Shown in pieces: positions 6,352-14,035 of a stretch of DNA of 45,782 nucleotides (its first letter is position 1; every line of letters starts with the position of its first letter). This DNA is from Bacillus sp. SG-1 (GTDB taxonomy: Bacteria > Bacillota > Bacilli > Bacillales > Bacillaceae_B), in contig NZ_ABCF01000018.1 in assembly GCF_000181495.1 (NCBI RefSeq), positions 1 to 45,782 on the forward strand. Direction: 5' to 3'. Below the pieces are notes generated by a model. It saw only the letters and a list, made by a program, of their open reading frames with translations. It had not been told where the DNA came from and searched no databases. Position numbers and translations under genes: made by a program.

Positions 6352-8415
6352 TTAATCCAATTGGATTCCAATTTTATCTTCAGCGTATTTCGTTGTACTA
6401 TAACCGCGAATAAGTAAGTATTTGGGGATAATTGGATCATCAGAAGCATCCCGGTATAATTCGATCTCGTGCGTCGTCTGGAAATACCTTGGCTGTCTCC
6501 CAATACTGTCTAATGTTGAATAATATTCTTCGGGGTCATACTGATTCCCCTCTCTATCAACCAAGACTCCTTCCCCTCCGCTTCCCATCGAGTAGGATTC
6601 CAGTTGGTTTTCAGACGTTAAATCCAAGTGCAGTCGTTCATATTCCCTGTTTTGAGTATACTTGTCAGTGATATGTACCTTAGTCGGATTTCCTGTTTCG
6701 AAACTGTCGATAGTAAGCTCGTTCCCAAGGTAAGTAAACACCTGTGGAAAATTGTTTTCCTGATTGATCTCAATCGTTTTATTATCCTCTACAAAAATAT
6801 TAATAGAATCGAGTACTAGGTTAACTTTATCGGGCTCATCGAAATACAGCGAATCAAACATTGATTGAAAGGTTGACCAATCACCGTATGAATCGATATG
6901 TTCTCCATAAAAATGATCAACCTCAGCCGTTTTGTTCTTACTCTCCAGTCCACTCATGCTGATATGTTCAATGGATTGCTCTCCTTTCATTCGAGGAAAA
7001 CTGTATTCCAACAGAGTGGCGGTTGGTGCAAGGGTCAGTTTGTCTATCCTGAATGGGATACCTTCAACCTCTGTTTCCTGATTAAGATCATATACAGTTG
7101 AGGATTGCTTTGTTACCGGAATGTCAAAACTCCATTCACCCTCCGCGAATTCAACGCTCTCATAATACTTAAAGTTTGAGCGTTCTGCTCCTTCTTTCAT
7201 TGCCTTCTGAAGCCTCATCAGCCTCAGTTCTACCGTGCCGCTGTCCGACTTGACAGGCGCCAGACTGAGTGTCCCTCTAAAAATATTCCCTTCATCATCC
7301 GTCTCCTCTTCGAACGGATGCCTGAATACCGGCCGGGCGTCTTCCTCGAATATTTCATACTCATTTTCTACACGAGCTCCCTCATGATAATTGATGAAGT
7401 ATTGGTTTTCTTCATTCATATCTTCAATCTCATAGTATATGAGAGTCTGCACCTCATCAGCGACAGCTGTTTTGATTCTTACTTTGACACCATTGCTCTC
7501 CTGTTCTAAATTCAGCGGTTCGCTAATACCGTCCTTATAGAACTGCACAATTTCCTTTTCTTCCTGCTCCGTCCATCCCATCCATGAGTAGTAAAGGCTG
7601 GAAAACCCTCCTGTCACAAACCCGGTACAAATCATAAAAGTAAATAGACCAACAGCGGCGAGTCCAATTCTGCTTCGTTTTTTTCTTTTTTCTCTTTTGA
7701 GCCGTTCTGTTTCTGCGACCCTTTCATAAATCTGGTCCATAAAATCATGGGGGAAAGGCACTTGCTCTGTAGTTCTTTCCAGCAATAAGATGACATCTTG
7801 AAAAACTGATAGTACTTCCCGGCATCCATCACATTGATAAAAATGTATTTCTAACTCAATTTTCTCTCTTCTGCTCAGCGATTTCCCTAAGTATTCAATG
7901 AAATTCTCCTGATATTCTGCACAGCTTCCCGAAAGATTTCCATAATTAAGTTCTCTGCTTAACTCTTCAATCCCATCAGCCAAACGAGATATTAATTCCC
8001 TCGTTGTAATCTGTAAAACTTGACTTCCCTCTTCAAAGGGCAAACCTTTCAAATATGTAACGGCAAGTGCTTCCTTATATTTCGCAGCTAGTTTCGATAA
8101 TCCAGGGACAATTTCACCCGCAGCTTCTTCAATTGCCTGCTCTCTGCTGCTAATTGATAGACGAGCACGGCACTCATTGAGAAAAATTTCTGTGACCCGT
8201 GACTCAAATTGAATATCCTCTTTTACATGTTGAATCTCTTCGTGTATTTTCATGATAGTCTCATAAAAGATTTTCTGGATATCTTGATTACTATTAAAAT
8301 AGGTCCGGCCAAGCGTATAAAAAGAAGGTGTCCGAGCTTCGAACCAATTCAGGACACTATTTATACTGTCTTCACTTACATTGTGAATTTCTATGGATTT
8401 TGTTTCCATTTGCAT
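6352..8415 (-). CDS. Membrane protein fusing an ECF-like sigma factor, a zinc-finger anti-sigma domain and DUF4179
   Basis: 687 residues. About residues 26-86 resemble sigma region 2 (FYTLGRTYFNSNQDIQKIFY and following); about 103-158 resemble sigma region 4 (YKEALAVTYLKGLPFEEGSQ then a helix-turn-helix). Then comes an anti-sigma zinc-finger region with C165, H191, C195 and C198 (HFYQCDGC), a basic stretch, one membrane span at about 250-275, and a long extracytoplasmic part resembling DUF4179 followed by DUF5643. Sigma and anti-sigma are normally separate adjacent genes; here they are one frame, which is unusual. The start is ATG 8415, 8 bases from AAGGAGGG; the TTG at 8421 is too close. Likely a membrane-tethered regulator of envelope stress. 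Domain names are from family memory; a degenerate, non-functional sigma part is the main alternative. Confidence 0.75.
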   Translation of the reverse strand: MQMETKSIEIHNVSEDSINSVLNWFEARTPSFYTLGRTYFNSNQDIQKIFYETIMKIHEEIQHVKEDIQFESRVTEIFLNECRARLSISSREQAIEEAAGEIVPGLSKLAAKYKEALAVTYLKGLPFEEGSQVLQITTRELISRLADGIEELSRELNYGNLSGSCAEYQENFIEYLGKSLSRREKIELEIHFYQCDGCREVLSVFQDVILLLERTTEQVPFPHDFMDQIYERVAETERLKREKRKKRSRIGLAAVGLFTFMICTGFVTGGFSSLYYSWMGWTEQEEKEIVQFYKDGISEPLNLEQESNGVKVRIKTAVADEVQTLIYYEIEDMNEENQYFINYHEGARVENEYEIFEEDARPVFRHPFEEETDDEGNIFRGTLSLAPVKSDSGTVELRLMRLQKAMKEGAERSNFKYYESVEFAEGEWSFDIPVTKQSSTVYDLNQETEVEGIPFRIDKLTLAPTATLLEYSFPRMKGEQSIEHISMSGLESKNKTAEVDHFYGEHIDSYGDWSTFQSMFDSLYFDEPDKVNLVLDSINIFVEDNKTIEINQENNFPQVFTYLGNELTIDSFETGNPTKVHITDKYTQNREYERLHLDLTSENQLESYSMGSGGEGVLVDREGNQYDPEEYYSTLDSIGRQPRYFQTTHEIELYRDASDDPIIPKYLLIRGYSTTKYAEDKIGIQLD

Positions 8416-8651
8416 CGCCAATCCCTCCTTCCTAATGCAATAGTACTAAAAATAATACTGTATTAATAGGTCGAATTTTCTGAAAGTAACACACCTAATT
8501 TTACCATACTTTTCTAATGTTTTCGGCAAAAACTTTACCTTAGTAAGCTGAGTCTAGTTTGGCGTTAATGAAATAGTGATTATTGACCACTATTTAGTAT
8601 CCCTTTATGATAAGGAAGACTAACTTAAGAGCTGATCAAAAGGAGATTGAA

Positions 8652-9185
8652 ATGGAAATCAAAATTCAAAAAGAACTTTCTACAGATTACACCGCGATCG
8701 AAAAAGTGATTGTGGAAGCCTTTCTAAATGAAGAATATAGTGACAAAAAAGAACATCTGCTTGTAAATAGAATAAGGAAATCAGAAGCATACATCCCTCA
8801 ACTTTCATTAATCGCCTTAAAAGGAGACAAAGATGTAATAGGGCACATTCTCCTTTCGAAAATTAAGATTATTAACGGGGATCATGCAGTAGACTCCTTG
8901 GCTCTTGCTCCAGTTTCAGTTATACCCGAATATCAGAACAAAGGAATTGGGAGTCAGCTGATTCACACTGCATTAAAAAGAGCAAAGGACCTTGGGTATC
9001 GGTCAGTCATTGTTCTGGGACACAAAGATTACTATTCTAAGTTTGGTTTTAAGCCGGCCAGCCTTTGGAATATACAAGCTCCTTTCGAAGTGCCCGATGA
9101 GGTATTTAGGGCCCTGGAATTAACACCTGGCTCCCTTGAAAATGTGCAGGGTGTCGTTCAGTATTCAAAAGCTTTTGCAGAGTAG
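8652..9185 (+). CDS. GNAT N-acetyltransferase, YhbS-like
   Basis: 177 residues. Motif A is VIPEYQNKGIGSQLIHTALK, preceded by the LALAPVSV strand typical of YhbS-like acetyltransferases, and followed by VLGHKDYYSKFGFKPAS, the characteristic C-terminal loop of this subgroup. Substrate unknown. The start is ATG 8652, because AAAAGGAG lies 6 bases before it; the upstream ATG at 8607 in the same frame has no ribosome binding site. It is the only plus-strand gene in the first 14 kb, divergent from the sigma/anti-sigma fusion gene. Confidence 0.88.
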   Translation: MEIKIQKELSTDYTAIEKVIVEAFLNEEYSDKKEHLLVNRIRKSEAYIPQLSLIALKGDKDVIGHILLSKIKIINGDHAVDSLALAPVSVIPEYQNKGIGSQLIHTALKRAKDLGYRSVIVLGHKDYYSKFGFKPASLWNIQAPFEVPDEVFRALELTPGSLENVQGVVQYSKAFAE

Positions 9186-9238
9186 AAAGTGGAATGACAG
9201 ATTTGATATTATCCTAATGATGTCCTTTCCACATAAAT

Positions 9239-9270
9239 AAGCAGCCCCTTTGCAATTGTGGGGACTGCTT
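9239..9270. terminator. Hairpin between convergent genes, possible two-way terminator
   Basis: AAGCAGCCCC pairs with GGGGACTGCTT (one bulge) between the convergent acetyltransferase and MerR genes. The T tracts on either side are weak (TTATAAG and TTATTTATG), so termination efficiency is uncertain. Confidence 0.5.
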
Positions 9271-9339
9271 ATAAGTTTGTCATATCAAGAACGGCTTCTC
9301 TTAACCTGCACAATACATACAACTAAGACACCATTCCAT

Positions 9340-10104
9340 TTATTTCTTTTTCCCTGTAAAAATATAGATCGAGTCTCTCAAGAACTCGGCGGCACCATCG
9401 CCTTCCTTATCATAGTAAGCTTTAAATCGCTCATCAGCTATATACATGTCCCCAAGACCCGCATGTGCCTCTTTACTGTATTTCGGCCAATAATACATCA
9501 ACCACTGTTTGTGCAATTCTGCTGTCTTTTGAGCCTGTTCACTTGATGGATCTCCAGTTTTCATCGCTTCTGCCAGTGAAGCATGGATTTTTTCAGCAAG
9601 ATGGTTCGCTTGTTCCAACTCAGCTTCAGACATATTCTGCAGCTTCGCGTTTGACTGGTTTACCGTACCTTCCCCATATTTTTCACGAATTTCCTTGCCA
9701 TACTTCCGCTCATTTTCATCTATCACCTTTTGCTTGAAACCTTCAAACTTTTCTTTGTCTGTCATCGACGATCTCCCTTTCTTCACCGCTATGGTTTTTT
9801 CCACATTAGCTATTAATTGATCTAATTGATCTCGTTTAGCCAATAATGCTTTACGATGATCAGCCAATGTGTATGCAATGTCAAAGCAGGGATCATCAAG
9901 AATATCCTTAATCTGTTCCAATTCAATTCCCAATTCTTTATAAAAAAGAATCTGCTGCAGCCGATCAACCTCCCGCTCACCATAAACCCGATATCCAGAA
10001 GAATTGATTCTCGCCGGCTTAAGAATTTCTATTTCATCATAATAGCGCAGGGTACGTGGGCTTACCCCTGCCAACTCTGCAAGTTTCTTAACTGTATATT
10101 CCAT
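9340..10104 (-). CDS. MerR-family regulator with TipAS ligand-binding domain (Mta/TipA-like)
   Basis: 254 residues. Residues 1-70 are a MerR winged helix (EYTVKKLAELAGVSPRTLRY, then the YDEIEILKPARINSSGYRVY wing), followed by a coiled-coil dimer helix to about 110 and a TipAS domain to the end (KYGEGTVNQSNAKL, HKQWLMYYWPKY, YIADERFKAYYD). TipA and Mta bind hydrophobic drugs or thiopeptides through this domain and activate their own and efflux genes. The start is ATG 10104 with AGGAGGTGAC 4-8 bases before it; the TTG at 10122 lies upstream of that site. No transporter is adjacent, so its only visible target is its own promoter. Confidence 0.92.
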   Translation of the reverse strand: MEYTVKKLAELAGVSPRTLRYYDEIEILKPARINSSGYRVYGEREVDRLQQILFYKELGIELEQIKDILDDPCFDIAYTLADHRKALLAKRDQLDQLIANVEKTIAVKKGRSSMTDKEKFEGFKQKVIDENERKYGKEIREKYGEGTVNQSNAKLQNMSEAELEQANHLAEKIHASLAEAMKTGDPSSEQAQKTAELHKQWLMYYWPKYSKEAHAGLGDMYIADERFKAYYDKEGDGAAEFLRDSIYIFTGKKK

Positions 10105-10126
10105 GATGTCACCTCCTGACAATTAC

Positions 10127-10157
10127 ACTTTACACCTTGACGCTGCGTGAAGGTAAA
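10127..10157 (-). promoter_or_regulatory. MerR-type autoregulated promoter with 21 bp palindrome
   Basis: On the minus strand TTTACC and TAAAGT are separated by 19 bases, the lengthened spacer typical of MerR-activated promoters. The spacer is almost filled by the palindrome ACCTTSACGCWGCGTSAAGGT (10134-10154), symmetric at all but the two S and central W positions. It lies 23-53 bases upstream of the MerR start codon. Confidence 0.8.
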
Positions 10158-10315
10158 GGGTTTTTTCAAAATGGTTATAAAGTGTTTTTCATTGTTGATA
10201 TCCAGTATGTAAAGGGCTAATAAGGTTAGATTTTCTTGCAACTTCTATAAATGTAATCAAGATTAATATTCAAACAGCAAAAACCATTCTTGTAGGGCTA
10301 TACTCCCTAGTTCAA

Positions 10316-10813
10316 TCAAAGTAACTTAGACATATAGTATTCTTCAAAAAACTCTCCGTTTATATGAAGTGATTTTCTTTTGGTGCCTTCAATCTCAAAT
10401 CCCCTCTTCTTATAAAGAGCAACGCCAGCTTCATTCTGTGTTACGGCGGTCAGTTCCAGTCTTAGGATCCCATGGTTCAGTGCCCATTCTTCCGCCTTTA
10501 GAAAGAGTGCGTTTCCAATCCCTTTTCCCCGGTGATGCTCTGATATCCCGACGGCAATATAGGCAGAATGCTTTGTTCTGTTGACGCTTCCACCGATAGC
10601 AAACAAATACCCCGTCAAACGTTCATCTTCTTCTGCAACAATAATAGTGGAATTGGCCGTCTCCTTCATTCGCTGGATCTGTTTCTTCATCTGATCAGCT
10701 GTTGTCTTCCTTTCTCCCGCATCCATCATCATGAATTGTGAAGATGCCTCCACCTCCTTAATAAGGTAGATCAAACTCTCTGCATCTTCTATTTTGATTT
10801 CTCTCACTCTCAT
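10316..10813 (-). CDS. GNAT N-acetyltransferase
   Basis: 165 residues, full GNAT fold. Motif A is VGISEHHRGKGIGNALF; the following RLELTAVTQNEAGVALYKKR motif and GFEIEGTKRKSLHINGEFFE tail are those of the ribosomal-protein/polyamine-like acetyltransferase group. Substrate unknown. ATG start with GGGAGTGGAGAG just upstream. Only 18 bases follow the end of the upstream membrane-anchored protein gene, so the two form an operon. Confidence 0.88.
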   Translation of the reverse strand: MRVREIKIEDAESLIYLIKEVEASSQFMMMDAGERKTTADQMKKQIQRMKETANSTIIVAEEDERLTGYLFAIGGSVNRTKHSAYIAVGISEHHRGKGIGNALFLKAEEWALNHGILRLELTAVTQNEAGVALYKKRGFEIEGTKRKSLHINGEFFEEYYMSKLL

Positions 10814-10831
10814 AACTCTCCACTCCCTTGA

Positions 10832-11227
10832 CTAATATATCTTTCTCCTGATATTGTCATTGACATCTTCAGCAAAATCAAAGCCAGTCTCAACCTCCCA
10901 GTATTTTGTTATGACATTTCCATCCGGGATTTTGAAAGCAAGCGTCTTCTTCTCAGAATTCCCTTCAAAAATCAATATACCAAAATACATGGTATCATGA
11001 TAAAATCCTGGGGAGTCTGCGTTAAAGACTCTCGGACTTGTGTTAATTTGCCTGACGACCGAATTGATCAAATCTTTATCTTCAATGACATACACCACAT
11101 TTTCTACTTTCATGATTGTCAATTTATCATACTCTCCATCAATGATTTTGCTTCCATTTAAAAAATATAGAAATCCAACCAATATAAAAAAAGTAAAGAG
11201 TATAACTGCAATCCCCAGCTTCTTCAT
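10832..11227 (-). CDS. Membrane-anchored or secreted protein of unknown function
   Basis: 131 residues: a hydrophobic N-terminal segment (residues 4-24, IAVILFTFFILVGFLYFL) that acts as signal anchor, then an extracytoplasmic domain of about 105 residues rich in Asp, Val and Ile. There is no lipobox cysteine. I do not recognise the family. ATG start with AAAGGTG 1-6 bases upstream. It is the first gene of a pair with the acetyltransferase at 10316-10813. Confidence 0.7.
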   Translation of the reverse strand: MKKLGIAVILFTFFILVGFLYFLNGSKIIDGEYDKLTIMKVENVVYVIEDKDLINSVVRQINTSPRVFNADSPGFYHDTMYFGILIFEGNSEKKTLAFKIPDGNVITKYWEVETGFDFAEDVNDNIRRKIY

Positions 11228-11383
11228 TCACCTTTTCATCGCCTTTCTAATAGTGTACATCTAATTAGACGAATTCCGGGGTGAATTATTGCTTATTTTA
11301 ATAGTTTTTCACAAGAAATTGGAGTGTGTTTAGGAGGGTAATTCAAAAACAACAAGGCAGATGTTATTTGAGGAGATTGGAGC

Positions 11384-11411
11384 TAAAAAAAAACCCGGGA
11401 AAGCCCCGGGT
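11384..11411 (-). terminator. Terminator of the DUF2188 gene
   Basis: ACCCGGG (11393-11399) pairs perfectly with CCCGGGT (11405-11411) around a 5 base loop and, on the minus strand, runs into nine T residues. Confidence 0.88.
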
Positions 11412-11417
11412 ATCCGT

Positions 11418-11690
11418 TTATTCATCCATGTAATTATGCTGTTCTTCAATCTGCCCATGTTCACTGTGGATGTAGGCCATGCTGCCGGATTCTTCAGCCA
11501 TGCGTTTGGCTTCCTCGACCGCATCTGATTTGGAGCCTGCAGTAAATACCGGGCTGCCTTTCCCTTCTTCTTTTACTGCCCAGCCTTCTTCCTCATGCGG
11601 AACTACATGGTATCTGGCATCATTGGTGCCGGCACGATCTTCAAAATATTCATTACGGTTGTTTTGATCATTATTATTATTGTTTGCCAC
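11418..11690 (-). CDS. DUF2188 domain protein
   Basis: 90 residues. An Asn-rich N-terminus (residues 2-12) precedes a DUF2188 unit: YHVVPHEEEGWAVKEEGKG, then the FTAGSKSDAVEEAKRMAEES helix and YIHSEHGQIEEQHNY strand. DUF2188 proteins are small soluble proteins widespread in Firmicutes with no established activity. The start is GTG 11690, as GGAGGT lies 7 bases upstream; the TTG at 11705 overlaps that site. A strong terminator follows; the gene stands alone. Confidence 0.82.
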   Translation of the reverse strand: MANNNNNDQNNRNEYFEDRAGTNDARYHVVPHEEEGWAVKEEGKGSPVFTAGSKSDAVEEAKRMAEESGSMAYIHSEHGQIEEQHNYMDE

Positions 11691-11800
11691 GATAAAAACC
11701 TCCAATATTGAATTTGAAAAGTTGTTCTTAAAATTTTCATTACCCGTTAAAGATGAAGGAAAACCCGTGAAGATTCAGGTAATTTCTTCATAATGCAATC

Positions 11801-11839
11801 TAAAAAGCTGAGGCCCGCTTACCACGCAACCTCAGCTTT
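11801..11839 (-). terminator. Terminator of the SGNH hydrolase gene
   Basis: AAAGCTGAGG (11804-11813) pairs perfectly over 10 bp with CCTCAGCTTT (11830-11839); on the minus strand the stem is followed by TTTTAG. It ends 8 bases from the stop codon at 11847. Confidence 0.82.
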
Positions 11840-11846
11840 CAGGAAA

Positions 11847-12785
11847 TCATTCTTCTGTTTCTTCTGTTTCAGTTTCTAAACTGATTTCTTCCACATATTC
11901 CAAAACCCGTTTGGCAATGAGTTTATAACCGCTTGTATTGGGATGGAAATAATCTTCCGCTAACAATTCCAGATTTGAACCTTCGAACAAATCTGATGTC
12001 GGAATATAGTTTACATTATCATACTCTTCTGTAACGGTTTTCCCTGCTTCATTCCAACCCCTCATGATGACTTCAAGTTCCTTAATATCCCCAAAGTAAC
12101 CTTCAAAAGGATTGTAAAATCCAATCAGGTATATTTTAGTGTCTGGATTCAAATCGTTTATTTTATCAAAGATTGCTCTCAGCCTGTCCGTATAACCCTG
12201 CTGTTCTCTTTCAAAGGTTTCCACCTTAAGGTCGATAAAGTTACTTTTAACAATCTTCATAATATCATTGGCACCTATTGTGATAAGAACAATATCAGCC
12301 TCTTTAATGGAGCGGGCAATCTCCTTGTCTTCCAGCCGCTTTAATAATTGATCTGTACGGTTACCCCTTTTCCCATAGTTCTCCAAGGAGATCTTCAATT
12401 GATTATCCTCAAAGGTATGATTTAGTATGCCAACATACCCTCCGCTTTTCGTTTCATCTCCCACCCCCTGAGTGAGGGAATCTCCAATAGAGACAATCTT
12501 TAAATCTTTATTAAATAAATTTATGACGCCTTTTATAACTTCCCTTACATTTTCTTTGATTTCTTCTGTAATTGAAGAGGTTGGTTCGATTATATCATCT
12601 GCTTCCAGCTGTTCTTCTTCACCTGTTGCCTCAGATAAAACATTTTCTATTTGTTCACTGACCGAAGCGGTTTCCGTTTTTACATTTACTTCCTTAGGGA
12701 TAAAAGTATCACGAAAGACTAAACCAAGAAGAACTACCACTAGCAGCAGAGCTGTAATAAAAATGAATTTATTCAATCTCTGCAC
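11847..12785 (-). CDS. SGNH/GDSL-type hydrolase, membrane-anchored (YpmR-like)
   Basis: 312 residues: N-terminal membrane anchor (residues 7-24), an acidic linker to about 90, then an SGNH esterase domain. Block I is VSIGDSLTQGVGDE with nucleophile S103; the GxND block is TIGANDIMK; the catalytic D-x-x-H is EDYFHPNTSGY. It should hydrolyse an ester outside the membrane (lipid, acetylated polysaccharide or similar). The start is GTG 12785, directly after an in-frame TAA, with AGGTG about 10 bases upstream, so no longer form is possible. The acidic tail repeats ETEETEE. It resembles the B. subtilis YpmR group. Confidence 0.85.
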   Translation of the reverse strand: MQRLNKFIFITALLLVVVLLGLVFRDTFIPKEVNVKTETASVSEQIENVLSEATGEEEQLEADDIIEPTSSITEEIKENVREVIKGVINLFNKDLKIVSIGDSLTQGVGDETKSGGYVGILNHTFEDNQLKISLENYGKRGNRTDQLLKRLEDKEIARSIKEADIVLITIGANDIMKIVKSNFIDLKVETFEREQQGYTDRLRAIFDKINDLNPDTKIYLIGFYNPFEGYFGDIKELEVIMRGWNEAGKTVTEEYDNVNYIPTSDLFEGSNLELLAEDYFHPNTSGYKLIAKRVLEYVEEISLETETEETEE

Positions 12786-12925
12786 TTAAAAACCACACCT
12801 GCCCTATATCATTGATGTTAGACTTATTCCCTTTTAGGAAAAACATTAATCAGAATAGTCTATTTATTTTAGCATGAAGACAGGTACAAAGAAAGATACA
12901 AAATGTAGCAATACTAATCTAATTT

Positions 12926-12983
12926 AATAAAAGAATAGCGCCTGTTCCCTTAAACAATAAAATCAGGGCACAAGCGCTATTCT
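12926..12983 (-). terminator. Terminator of the PH-domain protein gene
   Basis: AGAATAGCGC (12932-12941) pairs with GCGCTATTCT (12974-12983), with further pairing inside (CCCTTA with a CAGGG stretch); a T tract TTTTATT follows on the minus strand. Confidence 0.75.
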
Positions 12984-12990
12984 GTCACTG

Positions 12991-13605
12991 TTAATTTTGG
13001 ATATAGCGATCGAAAATATCTCCAAAATCTTTCTTTGTATTGGATTGATAGTGCTCGTTCAGCCAATCATATGCAAAATTCGTAGTTTCTTTAAACTCGT
13101 TGGAGATATCGTTATCATGAAATCGATTGCTATGGATAAGGTCCTTGGCGAAGGATAAGCTCTTTTCCGCTGATTCAAACTTCCTCTTTCCTTCTTCCTG
13201 ACTATGCGAGATGGCAAGAAGCGATTTATATAAATCTGCGATGGCTTCTCCTTCTTTTTTATCAATATCGACAGAAACCGGCTTACCGCCAAGAGTGAAT
13301 TTAATTTCCAGATCAAGGTCAATCGTTCCGGCAGTTTCGATTGAAACATTGCTGATCGGATTTTGATAATATTCATAACGATATAGATTGCGCTTGCTGC
13401 TGGCAGCTTTTTCACCATCTAAATGGATGAGCGCTCTGTTGGTAAAGCAATATTCATCCGTTTTTGATTTGATCAGAAAGTGGATTTTTTCTCCATCTTC
13501 ATGCAATACATAGTCATCAGATAAAGTTTTGTCAAAATCCTCTCTCTTAATGATTTTCCCGATATCACTTAATCCCAATGCATCACTTGCGATTTTCTTA
13601 AACAT
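12991..13605 (-). CDS. PH-domain protein (YvbH-like)
   Basis: 204 residues. The opening MFKKIASDALGLSDIGKII and the following beta-rich domain (DYVLHEDGEKIHFLIKSKTD, FTNRALIHLDGE) are those of bacterial PH-like (bPH) proteins; residues from about 120 are helical and resemble the YvbH-type oligomerisation region, ending KDFGDIFDRYIQN. Cytoplasmic or membrane-peripheral; no enzymatic role is known. The start is ATG 13605, with AAAAGGGG 6 bases upstream; the GTG at 13623 lies before that site. Single gene with its own terminator. Confidence 0.8.
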   Translation of the reverse strand: MFKKIASDALGLSDIGKIIKREDFDKTLSDDYVLHEDGEKIHFLIKSKTDEYCFTNRALIHLDGEKAASSKRNLYRYEYYQNPISNVSIETAGTIDLDLEIKFTLGGKPVSVDIDKKEGEAIADLYKSLLAISHSQEEGKRKFESAEKSLSFAKDLIHSNRFHDNDISNEFKETTNFAYDWLNEHYQSNTKKDFGDIFDRYIQN

Positions 13606-14035
13606 TTTATTACCCCTTTTCACTTATGAATTTCGCTTATAATTACATGCTAACATACTAGTCTGCGATTGTAAGAGTTTTACCTTTTCTGGATAGCATC
13701 CTTTGTATCTATATTGCGACAATAGTTGTTTTATACTTCTACGGAAAGATTTTAATCCGAAGTAAATTTACTTGTGGGGCTACTCTTCTCTACTTTTATC
13801 CATCACATTTCATCTCACCCTTGAATTGTTTTGAATCGGTTACGTATGCTTGCACGAAGTTCTTCCATAAGGTAAAATTTTATGGGTTCTGTTCTATATC
13901 ATGAACCAAAGGAACAATTGGCAAAAGTAAAGATAGCCTTTCCAAGACCTGTTTTGATTACGAGGTTTGGAACCCCTATAAAAAGGGTAAAATCCTGGAA
14001 ATATTTTTGCCTAATTTAGAAGGTGAGGGAGTAAG
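13606..14035. other. 430 base gene-free stretch between divergent genes
   Basis: Apart from the symporter promoter (13954-13982) I see nothing in it: the longest ORFs are short and lack ribosome binding sites, and I found no riboswitch-like or T-box-like pattern. Confidence 0.6.
13954..13982 (+). promoter_or_regulatory. Sigma-A-type promoter of the DAACS symporter gene
   Basis: TTGATT (13954-13959) and TATAAA (13977-13982) are separated by 17 bases, 54 bases before the start codon. Confidence 0.55.

Noticed and set aside
13883..13930. Short ORF MGSVLYHEPKE ahead of the DAACS symporter gene as a possible leader peptide
   Set aside because: It stops after 15 codons, has only a weak binding site, and ends before the promoter I favour.
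13606..14035. Possible riboswitch or T-box before the symporter gene
   Set aside because: No conserved riboswitch core, no specifier/antiterminator pattern and no terminator hairpin between the promoter and the start codon.
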